This document shows, one piece after another, positions 33,495 to 44,514 of a stretch of 64,000 bases of DNA. Origin of the DNA: Psococerastis gibbosa (taxonomy: Eukaryota; Arthropoda; Insecta; Psocodea; Psocidae); assembly GCA_963971405.1 (NCBI GenBank), contig OZ020489.1, positions 44,036,510 through 44,100,509 on the forward strand, in the 5' to 3' direction. The notes under the pieces were generated by a model that was given only the letters and a program-made list of their open reading frames with translations, had not been told where the DNA came from and searched no databases. Position 1 is the stretch's first letter; each line of letters starts with the position of its first letter. The position numbers were made by a program, and so were the translations under genes.

Positions 33495-34050
33495 AAAGTA
33501 AAAAGAAATTTGTTTCCTTCAAAAACAGGTTTACAATGATTTTAGAGGTACAATATCACTATAGGAGGGGACCCTTTAGGACGATCCTGTGCTGGCCCCC
33601 TTTTACTATAGCTAATAGCTACCACTAAAAACTAAAATATAGCGCTATGAGAAAACAAATAAGAGAATAATAATGATAATAATAAGTTGCAATAACTTGC
33701 GATAAAAAGATGGGGGCGATTTGAGCAGGGTGGTACTGCCACTGAAGGAAGTGTTGAATGGCAACAGGATAAGCGACAGGGTGCATCAACATTTTATTTG
33801 TTTATTTATGTAATTTATTTATTTACAATCATACCACACCCGGGCGACTCGACCAGACAACAGATCATGCTGATGAACCAATAAGTGTTTATAAACCGAA
33901 TAGATATATAACATAAAGATATATGCATAAAGATATATGCATAAGATACATAAGGGAAAAAAATAGATATAAGACGCCATAAAAAATGTGACGACGAACA
34001 AGAATTGAACCTGATGGTCTGTGCCTTCCCGAGGCCAGATAGGCAATAGC
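33495..34050. other. No recognisable gene
   Basis: AT-rich, with imperfect repeats of GATATATGCATAA near 33918-33945. Short frames only. Confidence 0.35.
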
Positions 34051-34053
34051 TAA

Positions 34054-34440
34054 GGCGCCGATTCCACCGACCGGCTAGGGCTAAATACAAAAACGGTGAC
34101 GTGGTAGCAGACATTTAAGATTAGGCGGGGTTTCCACCGACCTCGCATTGCAGAATGCAAATGACATTGACGGAAATTAGAATTTTTCTTTTTATAGAAA
34201 ACTATTAAAATGTTTGTACCTAACATATATATATATATTTAATTTTAGTTTGTTTGTTTGTGATTTTACTGTATGATCATTGATCAATTTTAACTATGGA
34301 ATAGAGGAAAACTAAAATTTCCGTCAATGTCATTTGCATTCTGCAATGCGAGGTCGGTGGAAACCCCGCCTAAGTCTTGAATGTCTGCTACCACGTCACC
34401 GTTTTTGTATTTAGCCCTAGCCGGTCGGTGGAATCGGCGC
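34054..34440. mobile_element. Nested hairpin MITE, copy 4 (clearest)
   Basis: Outer arms GGCGCCGATTCCACCGACCG / CGGTCGGTGGAATCGGCGC carry GGTGACGTGGTAGCAGACAT / ATGTCTGCTACCACGTCACC. Inside, a complete second palindrome GGCGGGGTTTCCACCGACCT / AGGTCGGTGGAAACCCCGCC has its own TTA-like edges. Flanks are TAA and TTA. The AT-rich centre includes an (AT)n run. Non-coding. Confidence 0.85.
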
Positions 34441-34496
34441 TTAAGATAATAAACCATCATCGTAGTTCTGTAGTTGATGACGAAGATGATGATGAT

Positions 34497-34660
34497 ACAG
34501 TAGAATCCAGACTGATGGACCATGGCCTAACCGAAAGAGAACTTGCAAATGTTTCGTCAAAATCTGCGGCCGACACATTCAGTGTCACTGCTAAGAACCA
34601 TCACCCCGGATTCTAAGGTGTCATCTCCCAACTCTGGCCATGAAAGCCTTTGTAATTACA
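34497..34660 (+). repeat. CCGGGCTGAT-family fragment
   Basis: CAGTAGAATCCAGACTGATG, GACCATGGCC, CACCCCGGATTCTAAGG and ATGAAAGCCTTTGTAATTAC match the family at 20388 and 4806. Confidence 0.45.
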
Positions 34661-36178
34661 TACATAGTTCTGAGCTTCTTTCCCAGAGCTCCTAAACTTC
34701 AGGCGTTGCCATTTATATTAATGCCATGAAAGAAGACAATGGTAATACGACTTTGACATTGTCGTGACGTGCAACGTGGCCAATTAATAACAATTTGGCA
34801 ACCCTGACCCGGCCCAGTGACAGTCCTCGGCACATCAGTTAATTCCACTGATTCACTGCTCCCATAACTTTTGTCATACGTGGGTGGCCTGAAAAGTTCT
34901 AATAAAGTGCAGTAGTGAAAAAGCCTAAATCCCATCAATATTATTCCGTTGAAGTCGCCGGGCGGTTTTGTACCGAAAATATGGTTCACCCACACCCACA
35001 ACTTCATAAATAAATTAGACGTCTTGGCATGACAATACGTGAATTTCGTGAACCTGATCCAATTAGTCGATAGTGTAAGCCAAGTACATTGAAGAGCAAA
35101 AAATTCCCTACTATTATTTTTTAAGCAAAATTTGGCTTCATAATTGTCAGCCACCTTTTTACGAACAGTCAAATAAATATATTTGATTTGATTTGAGTCA
35201 TGTGCCACCACATTGTCTTTCTCAACTCTCCTGCCACTGGGCTTTGGCTCCGGGCATGTTACTGACTACAACGTTCCAGCTTGAATTAGGGCGGTGGTCA
35301 AGAGAGAGGAACCGCAAGGGGTTACCATGCCACCGTGATTTTTTCAACTCTCCTACTGCTGGACAAGTTGCTGACAACAAAATCCCAAACAGTGACATAG
35401 AGTCGTGGTGAAGAAAGAGGGTCCTCTACCACAGTCTTCAATCCGAAGCCCTCGAGGCGTTGTCCTGCCACAGCTGCATTGTTTTCCTATCGCTGGGTAC
35501 GTATGTGTTGCACCAAGTCTCTGCAAAGGCTGTATTCGAATTCGGCTCCCCTTTCGCTAAGGCTTCAAGCGTTCCCTATAGACTGCCATCCCGCACGCTG
35601 TCACTGCGGGTGATTGACAGCTGAGTGTTAGTAGGCCACCGTGGAAGCTGGAGTGACTCCAATACTGGGTGCAATGTCACTTCTGTAGGTGAACTTGGCC
35701 TCTTACGTCACACTGCCGCGCGGGTGGACGGGGGAAACTTCAATGACAAATGCATGCCACTCGCTGAGCATGAGCATCACTAGAGTTCCACACAGGGGAG
35801 ATAGGGTCTTCGCACCTGCCAAGGATATTGTTTTTAATTTCTGATACCACCCCTCCTCCTCGACCAATATGACTGAATCTAGCACACATTAGACACTACC
35901 AAACAGCGGAAAATCCCGTCGTGGCTGCAAGGAGTGTTCTGATTGGCCAAAAGAAGATATTTCACTTAGCCAAAGCTTCAATTGGTGGTAAAAGACGTGG
36001 ATTCGTGGCAGGTGGCACCATATAACTTTTCACCATTGCCAGTACGGCTGTACTGCAGTAAAACATGAATCAGCTTTCCCAAAAGTATGTGGGAGTCCTT
36101 AATTGCTTAGTCCAACAAAAACATTAACGACACCATGTAATATAATATTTTCAACGCCTCGCCCGTACATATAAGACC

Positions 36179-36179
<1 letters not shown>
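34661..36179. other. No supported gene; weak internal repeats
   Basis: A 170-codon minus-strand frame (34699-35211) has no recognisable domain or splice support. Near 35200-35400, TTCAACTCTCCTGCCACTGG and TTTTCAACTCTCCTACTGCT with TGTTACTGACTACAA / GTTGCTGACAACAA form a weak direct repeat. Near 35930-36030, GTTCTGATTGGCCAAAAGA and TTCGTGGCAGGTGGC resemble pieces of 48650-48710. Confidence 0.35.

Positions 36180-36231
<52 letters not shown>
36180..36231. repeat. (ATT)n microsatellite
   Basis: About 17 uninterrupted ATT units. Confidence 0.95.
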
Positions 36232-36837
36232 GCGCTAGCATGGGGATGCGGGATGGTATTATTATGTATTGTATTTTTGTAATATAAGGAACAGAAAGAA
36301 AGAACTTAATAATATGATGAAGCCTTGTTTAGCAGCACTGTATGAGCCTTTTGTCCCAAATAAGCGCTTGTTTGGGGATGTGGGATGTTATTATTATGTA
36401 ACTTATTATAATATTATGGTATTATTAAGTAAGTTATTGTATTTTGTAAATATATGCTCCTTGTCCAGGGGATACTGGACAAGGAAAAGAAAGAAAGATT
36501 AACTTGGGGGCCCACAGGATTTTTGTTTTACAATGGTATAATTGATAACTTATTCATAAATATATTCCTTCGGCGCAGGGGAGTGAGTACCAGCCGAATA
36601 AGAAGAAGATTAGTGTTACAATGCACAGTAGCAGACGATTTGTCATTGTCATGGTCACTGGTGCTCGGCCGAGGGGACTGTCCAGGCAGTCTGGAGACCG
36701 TGAGACCTACACGACGGGTCAGCCAGACTAATAATATTAATTTCGCATTCCCACATTAGTAGGCACGGAGCACCAACGTATTATTACTTTAAGAAGATTC
36801 AACTGCACCTAATGTACAGTAACTCCGATGTTACCAT
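36232..36837. other. No recognisable gene
   Basis: Open frames of 77 and 101 codons (36269-36502 and 36454-36759) have no recognised domain. AAGCGCTAGCATGGGGATG (36230) and AAGCGCTTGTTTGGGGATG (36361) form a local imperfect repeat next to ATTATTATGTA. Confidence 0.3.
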
Positions 36838-36892
36838 GCAGTAGAATCCGGGCTGCTGGGCCAGGGACGTCATTTGACCCTGACTAACAAGG

Positions 36893-37779
36893 AAATCGTT
36901 GCAACTATGTGAAAGAACCGGTCCGAGTTTACTCGAACATGCTTTCCAATTTATGAATTAGTAGGGAGAGAAAATGATTAATTTCATGGTAAATAATTTT
37001 CCTATGGTTAAATATCGGATATCGGGGGGGGGGGGGGGGGGGGCACTCACCTGACGTCACTGGAGGTGACGTAAATTCTAGATAGGACAGACCAACACAT
37101 TACCACACAGCAATAATGGCAGGGCACGCAATGCATTTCAGCGTGAATTTGCTTTCATTTAAAAAAAAAAATTTTTTTGCACAAAACCAAATAGTTTTTT
37201 GGGAAAGCAAACTGTCCGGTTTCGTTACTCAATTCAACACCTAAAACATGCCTGAAGGTAGAAATCATCGATAGAAAGGTTTCGCAGAAAAATTATTTTT
37301 TAGTCATTTTTCATTAAAATTAAGTTATTTTTATTTTTTTACCCCCAGAAGCAAACAATCAAAGGGTAAGCGACGCCCCGCATTTTATCAACATTAATGA
37401 GGGCTAGAATATATGTGAATTTAAAAGAAATCGTTGGAGCCGTTTTTGAGAAATAATTTTTTTAGACGTTTTTTTGGAGTTTTTTGAAAATAAAACTCCC
37501 CCAAATTGAGTTAGTCCAAAATATAAAAAATCTTCCCGGGGTATGATTTTTGTGAACCTACATGTCCAATTTCACACAAATCCACCGAGTAGTTTGCCCG
37601 GAAATCGATGAACAGACAGACAGACGGACATACAGACAGACAGGCAGACAGAAATTTCGTAAAAACCACTTTTTTGGGTTCCAGGGACCTCAAAACGTGT
37701 AAATCCGTTGAAATCTCGGAATCGAAAATTTCGACCATCACAAAGCTTTCCTTATACTACGTATAAATTGGAAAGCAAA
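36893..37779 (+). repeat. CAGA-family long copy
   Basis: It starts AAAGAACCGGTCCGAGTTTA and GCTTTCCAATTTATGAATTA, followed by a G-run (37024-37042). The body is shared with 44515-45360 (ACAGACCAACACATTACCAC, GTCCGGTTTCGTTACTCAAT, ATTTAAAAGAAATCGTTGGA), then an interrupted (CAGA)n run (37609-37655), then CAAAGCTTTCCTTATACTAC and GTATAAATTGGAAAGCAA. Left GCTTTCCAATTTAT is inverted at the right end. No conserved long coding frame is seen. Confidence 0.75.
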
Positions 37780-37795
37780 AAGGTTTCTAAGTGTT

Positions 37796-37980
37796 TGTTT
37801 TCCAACGCCTGCTTTCAGCATTTATGCATTAAGCAACCCTATCAGCCTGGCGAGGGAAGTCAGTCTGTTTCTTAAGTCTTAACTTGAGGCATCCTAATGG
37901 CAGACTCCTTCACTTCAGGGAGACGGGGAGTGGACTGCCCAATTGGACCTCCTGATTACAGTGGATTCCGAACCACTTTT
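37796..37980 (+). repeat. GCAACCCTG-family repeat
   Basis: TTTTCCAACGCCTGCTTTCA, AAGCAACCCTATCAGCCTGG, GGCAGACTCCTTCACTTC and GGACCTCCTGATTACAGTGG match the inverse of 26995-27241. Confidence 0.6.
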
Positions 37981-38009
37981 TATTTTATTTTCACATATTA
38001 ATCAATCTT

Positions 38010-38290
38010 AGAGCCGTCAAAAAAAGTCGTTAAATAAGCAGAAATACTCCTCTACATTTCAAGATATGACATGTGGCCTTCATTAACACCAATTGGCCAC
38101 AGTTCTTGAACTCCTTCCTCGGGACTACCACACTAATAGTTGTTTTGTACAAATCAAATTCAATAATTGTGGCCAATCTGTGTTAGAAATAGGTTCTTAT
38201 CATGTATCAAAATGCTGAGAAAAATGTCTTCTATTTGCCCTAATATTTTTGACAGCTCTCTGATTGGCATTTCATGAGATATTTGTCCCA
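38010..38290. repeat. CCAATTGG-family repeat
   Basis: ACACCAATTGGCCACAGTTC, TTGAACTCCTTCCTCGGGAC, AAATTCAATAATTGTGGCCA and GCATTTCATGAGATATTTG show the inverted pair around a ~70-bp centre that characterises the family. Confidence 0.6.
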
Positions 38291-38524
38291 AACAGAGAAC
38301 TGCATTTTGTAGAATTTTACCAGAGTAAGGCAAATGGTGTGAAAGTGCAGAAGCCAGTATGAAATGGGGCCAAGGGCCTGTATAGGAATTAGGCTGATAA
38401 TGACTACGTACTCCAGTGGCCTCACTGATATCATGGTTGGGCTATTAGATCAGTCGCGGACAATTATTTTCAAACCGCAATCTGTTATTGTCTAAGACAT
38501 ACAATACAATTTTTTTTTTTTTGC

Positions 38525-38770
38525 TCTCCTATTTATACGTAGTAGAAGGAAAGCTTTGTTATTGTCGAAATTGGTCAATTTCAGTGGATTTACACGTTTT
38601 GAGGTCTCAGGAACCCAAAAGAATAGTTTTTACGAAATGTCTCCCTGTCTGCTCGTCGATTTGTGGGCAAACTACTAGGTGGATTTGGTTGAAATCAGGC
38701 ATATGGGTTCACAAGGTACGAATCAGGTTTGTATGGACACAAATCCGACGGAAAAGTTTCCTTTAAGCCT
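38525..38770 (-). repeat. CAGA-family 3' portion, reverse
   Basis: CTCCTATTTATACGTAGTAG, AAGGAAAGCTTTG, GGATTTACACGTTTTGAGGT, GGGCAAACTACTAGGTGG. The microsatellite is reduced to GTCTGCTCGTC. Confidence 0.65.
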
Positions 38771-38818
38771 CGAACTTCAACCTCCCGTTTCATACTCTAG
38801 TTTTCTACCAACTAGACA

Positions 38819-39091
38819 GTGCCTTTGCCATGTTCTAGGATGGAAAATTTACAAATGACCAGGGTCGTTTTAAAGCCCACTATAAGTGGACCCAGGTCTC
38901 ATAGGTTCCTTGTCCAATGCCAACAACCCCATGGATTTCGGACATTATTTGTATTGTTTCTGTATGCATTTTTGGCCATTGACAAACTGCTATACGTTCT
39001 CGATGTCAACCTACACCGGCTACAAGAGTTAATGGACAAGCTGAGACAAGCTTACCATTGCCGCAATGAAACAGACGTAAGCATGACTTAA
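38819..39091 (+). CDS. Hypothetical ORF or exon, unknown
   Basis: The 90-codon frame has a hydrophobic stretch (RTLFVLFLYAFLAIDKLL) followed by a leucine-rich amphipathic segment (LHRLQELMDKLRQAYHCRN). A good donor, ACAGAC|GTAAGC, lies at its 3' end, so it could be an exon with one membrane segment. No homologue was recognised, no upstream acceptor or downstream exon was found, and repeats flank it. Low certainty. Confidence 0.22.
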   Translation: MPLPCSRMENLQMTRVVLKPTISGPRSHRFLVQCQQPHGFRTLFVLFLYAFLAIDKLLYVLDVNLHRLQELMDKLRQAYHCRNETDVSMT

Positions 39092-40187
39092 CCAAGTACA
39101 GATAAGAGTCAAACATATGAAAGTGGTCAGATGAAAAATGTATTTAAAACAAATTGAAGCTTTCACAAAAAGACGTCTATTTTGCCGACCGATTTACTTC
39201 CTATTCTAAGAAATCTGTTTAATGTACTTTATCGGGGGTTTGAGAGGTAATAATATTTCAGATGAGAAAATGTAAATTTAATTCGAAAAATTACATTTTT
39301 TTAAATGAATTTTTCAACTGACCACTTTCATGACTTTGCGGATGTGCAACGAGAAATTAATTATATCGTCAAAAATCCACTACCATTTCTTGTTTACAAA
39401 ATATTATGAAGTCACTCCCTCGCTCTACAACATTGCGAACATTGCGAATACCCTTATTACCATTGCGCAATATATATTGTACATTGCAGTGGTAACACTG
39501 GTAACAACTGGTAGAAAAACTGAAATTTGAAACCGGGTGTACGTGTACCTAGCCAAAGAAACCCACTAATGTGAGTAAAAACAAAACACCTGTGCGATTT
39601 CAATAACAGAGCTCATCTTTTAAAATAACGCGCCAAAAATACTAAAAAGAAAACAACCCACATTTTCTAAAAACCAAAAAAAATGTAAGCCTCCATACCT
39701 TGTCTTCATTTGTAGTTAAACACACAAAAAACAAAAAAAATACGCCAAACCACACAATTGTACAACACAAACCTAAAACAGAACTCACACACAAGCCAGC
39801 AGTCACCGACTGAATCCCCAAGTTCTAAACTTCCAGTTCCAGTCCGTAGGTTAGACCCAGGCCAAAGTCTCTATAAGCTAAACAGGGAAAAACGGGAGAG
39901 TTATGTGTAGGTACCATAGCAAGGTTAACAAGGTACCTATGTTGCGATTATGGTGAAGTGGGTACACCTACTGGGGAAAAAGCATAGTGGGAGATGGGAT
40001 GTGGCTCGTGCTTTTAAGAACAGTACCTTTTTTTTAATGCTTTCAGGCACTAGAGGGGCGTTGGATTGTTATTTAAATTAATTATAATCACGGCACCTAG
40101 ACTAGTCTATTTGTTGATGGGCTTAATAGTATTAATGGGTCAGGTGCGGGTCTAGTACACTTAACACTGTACAATGTGTTGTTGTTT
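39092..40187. other. No recognisable gene
   Basis: AT-rich. GCGAACATTGCGAATACCC and TTGCGCAATATATATTG near 39430-39485 are local low-complexity repeats. Confidence 0.35.
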
Positions 40188-40376
40188 CCAACGCCTACTT
40201 TCAGCATTTCTGCTTTAAGCAACCCTGTCAGCCTGGCGGGGGGAGTGAGTCTGTTAAATTGAGGCACCGTATGGGCAGACTCCTTCGCTATATACTGCAA
40301 CCCTGTCAGCCTGGCGGGGGGAGTGAGTCTGTTAACTTGAGGCACCGTATGGGCAGACTCCTTCGCTATATACTAT
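40188..40376 (+). repeat. GCAACCCTG-family repeat with 78-bp tandem duplication
   Basis: After TTTCCAACGCCTACTTTCAG, the 78-bp unit starting GCAACCCTGTCAGCCTGGCG occurs twice (40219-40296 and 40297-40374) with only one or two differences, pointing to a recent local duplication. Confidence 0.85.
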
Positions 40377-41427
40377 CACTAAAATATGAAGTGATGACGT
40401 CCACCAGAAAGGTTGGTGGTTTGACCCTCACACTTCCTACACTTTCTGGCTGTCCTTTGGAGGCTATGCAATGCAAGAGGTACCCTATCACGGCGACTAG
40501 ACTACTTCTTGTTCATAGGGTTAAGAACCAATAATGCCCCCTGCACTATCACTTTCCTGGAGTCAAATTCAAATTTAACAGGAAATACAGCCATTAGTGA
40601 GGTGTCATAAAATATCACAAAAGCTCCTCTTACACTTTGGTAAGTATGTGGCGTCACTAACACAGTTTGTTTCAAAAACTACTATAATCAGCAGCCCTAT
40701 TATGGCGATATGGGATTAACATAATACCGGGGTTTATTTTTTAATACAACATTAGCAAGGTGTCACGTGACGGTGTTAAAATATGCGCGGGAAATTAAAA
40801 TTAATAAATTATTGGAATACAAGAGAATTTTGGAATACAAGAGAATGATGGTTGCATTGTTTTTAATTGATGGAAATACCAATAAACGCATTAAATGTAC
40901 AGGTAGAATTTTGAAATATAATAAGATTTCTAATTAATCTAAGGGGGAGGGGGAATTGAAAACTCACCAAAAACATAGCCGAGGATTAATTTATCAATTT
41001 GAATTCCCCGCGCATTTTGCACTCATTTGTTTAGAACAAATTATAAAATGCTGAAAGCAGGCGTTGGAAAAACAAACAAAACTATCACAGTTTGGCCAAG
41101 TGGTGGCGTGAAGTTTTTATGTGAAGGTTCAGTCCATTAGATAAATAAATAAACATATGAATCAATCTACAGCCTAAACAGTAGCAAGCGAAGAGAAAAA
41201 AGGCATTAATTAATTCATGTACGCAAAAAAAGTAAGAATTCGAGATAGGTATTCTGGATATCTCGATAACCTTAAACTTTATTGATAATTAAGGTGCGTA
41301 CGAAGGTAGTACGAAAAAGCGTATGATAGGCTAAATGAGGAGCATCTTTGCAAAAGGCGATTTGTCCCTAACAAATAATTTTTTAGTTGGCATCACTGGA
41401 ATCGTCGCATTGACCGCTACAATAAAA
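40377..41427. other. No recognisable gene
   Basis: A partial SINE-A-like piece (TTTCTGGCTGTCCTTTGGAG and nearby) is at about 40400-40480. GCTGAAAGCAGGCGTTGG near 41050 is a GCAACCCTG-family end. Otherwise AT-rich. Confidence 0.35.
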
Positions 41428-42103
41428 AAGAACCGGTCCGAGTTTACATGCTTTCAACGGCACGCAATGTATTGGAGCGCGAATTTTATATGATTTCTTC
41501 AAAACATTATTTTTTTCATAAAACCAAATACTTTTTGGGAAAGCAATCAGTTCGGTTTTGTTACTATTTTCAACACCTAAAACATACCGGAAGGTAGGAG
41601 CCATCGATAGAAAGGTTCCGTAGAAAAATGTTTTTTTAGTCATTTTTCATGAAAATTGACCTATTTTTATTTTTTTACCTCCAGAAGAAAACTATCAAGG
41701 GGCAAGCAACCCACCGCATTTTGTTAACATTAATAACGACTACAATATATGTGAATTTAAAAGAAATCGTTAGAGCCGTTTTTGTGAAATAATTTTTTAG
41801 TAGCTTTTTTGGAGTTTTTTGAGAATAAAACCCCCCAAAATACAAAAAGTTGTCCCGAGGTATGATTTTTGTGAACCTACACGCACGCCAAATTTCATCA
41901 AAATCGACCGAGTAGTTTGCCCGGAAATTGATGAGCAGATAGAACGAAAGACAGACAGACAGACAGACAGACAGACATTTCGTAAAAATCCCTTTTTTTT
42001 GGTTCCTGGGACCTGAAAACGTATAAATCCGTTGAAATCTCGGAGTCGGACATTTTGACCATCACAAAGCTTTTCTTATACTACGTATAAATTGGAAAGC
42101 AAT
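41428..42103 (+). repeat. CAGA-family long copy with internal deletion
   Basis: It starts AAGAACCGGTCCGAGTTTAC but lacks the G-run block present in the 36893 and 44515 copies. It has a clean (CAGA)n run at 41948-41976 and the terminal hairpin TTATACTACGTATAAATTGG ending AAAGCAA. Confidence 0.75.
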
Positions 42104-42379
42104 AATGTAATTAAAAGTCTAATGCGATTTCTATACTAACACAGAATATTGATTAAAATATTGCATCATCCTATACTAATACAATAGGTATAATATAGAA
42201 AGAAGCATTTAGGTTTTACACGTTTTTCGGCTCTCCTGCATTTACAGCTTCAAGTGACATACATGCTCCTCAAATGTCACATTGTGGGAGTGGCCTTTAG
42301 GTTTCTTAAATCAGACAACCAACATATGGGCCAGAGAGCACGTGGGAAGTTACCAAAGAAAGTTCTTGACAGATGAAAC

Positions 42380-42556
42380 ATGAAACAGTACCTACAGGTC
42401 CATTTGTCTGACCCCTATCCCTCTCCCATTGACCCTTCTCGTGTACAACATTGTTTAAAACGGTTCCGCGAGTCTTTCAATTATGCCGACGATAAAGCCT
42501 GGTTTATAAACTTCCGTAAAGCTTGCCAGGCAATGAGGAAATATTCGTTTGCATGA
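42380..42556 (+). CDS. Short coding-like ORF, unknown product
   Basis: The 58-codon frame starts MKQYLQVHLSDPYPSPIDPS, continues RVQHCLKRFRESFNYADDKA and ends QAMRKYSFA before TGA. The composition looks like real protein (mixed aromatic, charged and Cys residues, no low complexity) in contrast to surrounding DNA. CCTACAG just before GTCCATTTG could be a splice acceptor, making this a terminal exon in frame. Upstream MGQRARGKLPKKVLDR then a stop is in the same frame. No family recognised; a degraded transposon gene or a host terminal exon are both possible. Confidence 0.35.
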   Translation: MKQYLQVHLSDPYPSPIDPSRVQHCLKRFRESFNYADDKAWFINFRKACQAMRKYSFA

Positions 42557-42779
42557 TTCTCATAAGAGTTGAATTATATTAATAAGACTTAAAATAAAAA
42601 GCGGTTATTGGCTATCAGCCTATCATTTGGGTGTAGACTATCAACTAAAACTTTTATCAATTCAAAAATTATTTATAGCGGGGAAAAATGTTCCAATCAA
42701 TCAACAATGAGAGCGAAGATTCACCATAAGTTAATCATGGGCACCATAGTTGAGAATTTACACCTGAATCTATAGGGAA

Positions 42780-42967
42780 CAAGGCCGTATCCAAGGGGGC
42801 GTTTATGGGGGTTCAACCCCCCCCCCCCCCCCAATGAAATGGCTTGATACTAGATAGATAGAAATTAGAATCGGATTTTGAGAGGAAAAATAAAAACTAC
42901 TATGTAATATCGAATGAAATTTCTGGAAACCCCCCCCCCCCCCCGAAAAAAACCTGGCTACGGCCTT
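42780..42967. mobile_element. hAT-type MITE, 188 bp
   Basis: It begins CAAGGCCGTATCCAAGGGG and ends ACCTGGCTACGGCCTT, imperfect inverted ends. The flanks ATAGGGAA (left) and AATAGGAA (right) resemble a decayed 8-bp duplication. Two C-runs lie inside. Confidence 0.65.
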
Positions 42968-43110
42968 AATAGGAAAGATGTCTATTAGCGGAAACCGCCG
43001 CAGCCACTAGTTGCACTAACTTCAGTAGAAAGGCTAGACTTTAAGTCAACAGCCATTTCTTACCGGCCTTTCTCCCATCACAAAGACACAAACCTCTCCC
43101 TCATGTTTAC

Positions 43111-43507
43111 AATTGAAGGGTTCGGTGGAAGAAGGATTTAAGTAGCATTAGTCCCTTTAAAAAGGTATTATGCCGACCTATTTTTGGGATTTGAAGTGGA
43201 GGTTTAAAAAATACGACTAATACAACTTAACGCATTCTTCCATTGAACATGAATGGGGTATAGGTATAACCCTTCTTCCTCGATAAAAATCTAGGTGTTT
43301 TTAAAACGACTAATGCGACTTAGCACCTTCTTTCGTCGGATACATATGATAAAACTGGGTGTTTTCAAAAACGACCAATGTTAGAAAAAATTAAATTACT
43401 CATGACTTTGTGCTATTTCATTTTAATAAACAAGCAGAAAGTTTTTGTTTTTGTTTGTTTATTGACCAATGGTCCTTGGTCCCTTCTTCCACCAGGACCC
43501 TTCAATT
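43111..43507. mobile_element. TIR element, 397 bp
   Basis: The left end AATTGAAGGGTTCGGTGGAA is inverted at the right end (TTCCACCAGGACCCTTCAATT). It contains repeated ACGACTAAT.C.ACTTA.C motifs. No transposase frame. The flanks are AT-rich, so the target duplication is uncertain. Confidence 0.65.
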
Positions 43508-43746
43508 GTGTTAAACAATTCCAATTGTTATAACGAATATGACACTTGTGACCGGTCCAGTTTGCGACGAGCCAATTAGCTTGTTCTTGGAAAAGAAAGC
43601 AGTCCTGAAAATTAGTATTGATTTCAATGTAAAAGTAGTTGCCATATCTAATGGGACCGCTCTGTTTTACTTATGTACACGAACAATTCCGGAAATATAA
43701 GGCAATTGGTGGGGCAATTTAAAATGCCGTATAAGGAGCTAGTTAT

Positions 43747-43812
43747 GTGGTGGAGTAGTTAAATGGATACAGAACTGGATTTCCAGTGAGAAAGTTCTTG
43801 GATCGAGCCACT
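43747..43812 (+). repeat. tRNA-like segment
   Basis: TGGAGTAGTTAAATGGATAC is A-box-like and GTTCTTGGATCGAGCC a degraded B box. CTGGATTTCCAGT can form an anticodon-arm-like hairpin. A T-rich run follows. Probably a tRNA-derived repeat head. Confidence 0.35.
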
Positions 43813-44183
43813 AGTAAAAAAAATTTTTTATTATGTGTTCCTTAATTTATTCCCACTTAATTCGGCAGTGGGTGGTCATAGATAGCTTTTAGGAAGCTTC
43901 GATCACTAAAGCCAAAATTAAAAACTAACACCGATGGTCGGGGCCACACATCTTTTAAACAAAAACTAACGGACAGGGTTTTCAAGTCGAAACAGTTCCA
44001 ATCTTCCAAAACTGTGTTAGTGTTAGTGCCAGGAACATTTCATCTTTCATCGACAATACTTTCAAACATCTCATTTATGCCTCTATGATGTACATTTCCC
44101 GCTAAATTGGATTTATTTAAATAAATAAAAACTTACTGTGGAAATGTCTCTTAAGCTACATACTCACCTACAATACACACACT
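43813..44183. other. No recognisable gene
   Basis: Short frames only. Confidence 0.3.
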
Positions 44184-44325
44184 CATGGACGGATGGCCAG
44201 AATTTGGTAAATCTATTGTAAAATAATTTATTACGCTGTGATTTTTTAATCGATCCTGCATGTGTTACTCCTATTTTGACCCACAACTATCCCCCCCCCC
44301 CCCAAATGGGCTGGATCTGTCCCTG
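44184..44325. mobile_element. Small hAT-type MITE, second copy
   Basis: Same family as 12716-12880: CATGGACGGATGGCC at the left, GGGCTGGATCTGTCCCTG at the right, and internal GGTAAATCTATTGTAAAATA. Flanks CACACACT and CATACACT agree at 7 of 8 positions, consistent with an 8-bp duplication. Confidence 0.8.
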
Positions 44326-44514
44326 CATACACTGATAATACAGTGGGTCATTAGCCTTTTGTTGTAATTGTTTACATATTGAGGTCGGAAGTGTACAGGT
44401 ATATAGGCAGTGTCACGGACACGCAAGGCATAATGCACTTCCTAGGTAGTAGCCCAGGTACAATACAGACAATACAGTACCTACGGGCAATTACACCTAG
44501 AGCCTGCCATTAGG

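Noticed and set aside
34699..35211. 170-codon minus-strand open frame
   Set aside because: No recognisable domain, no splice or promoter context and no repeat-family match; length alone is within chance for a 64-kb window.
41819..42016. Protein with repeated TDRQ (..RQTDRQTDRQT..)
   Set aside because: It is translation of the (CAGA)n microsatellite inside the CAGA-family repeat.
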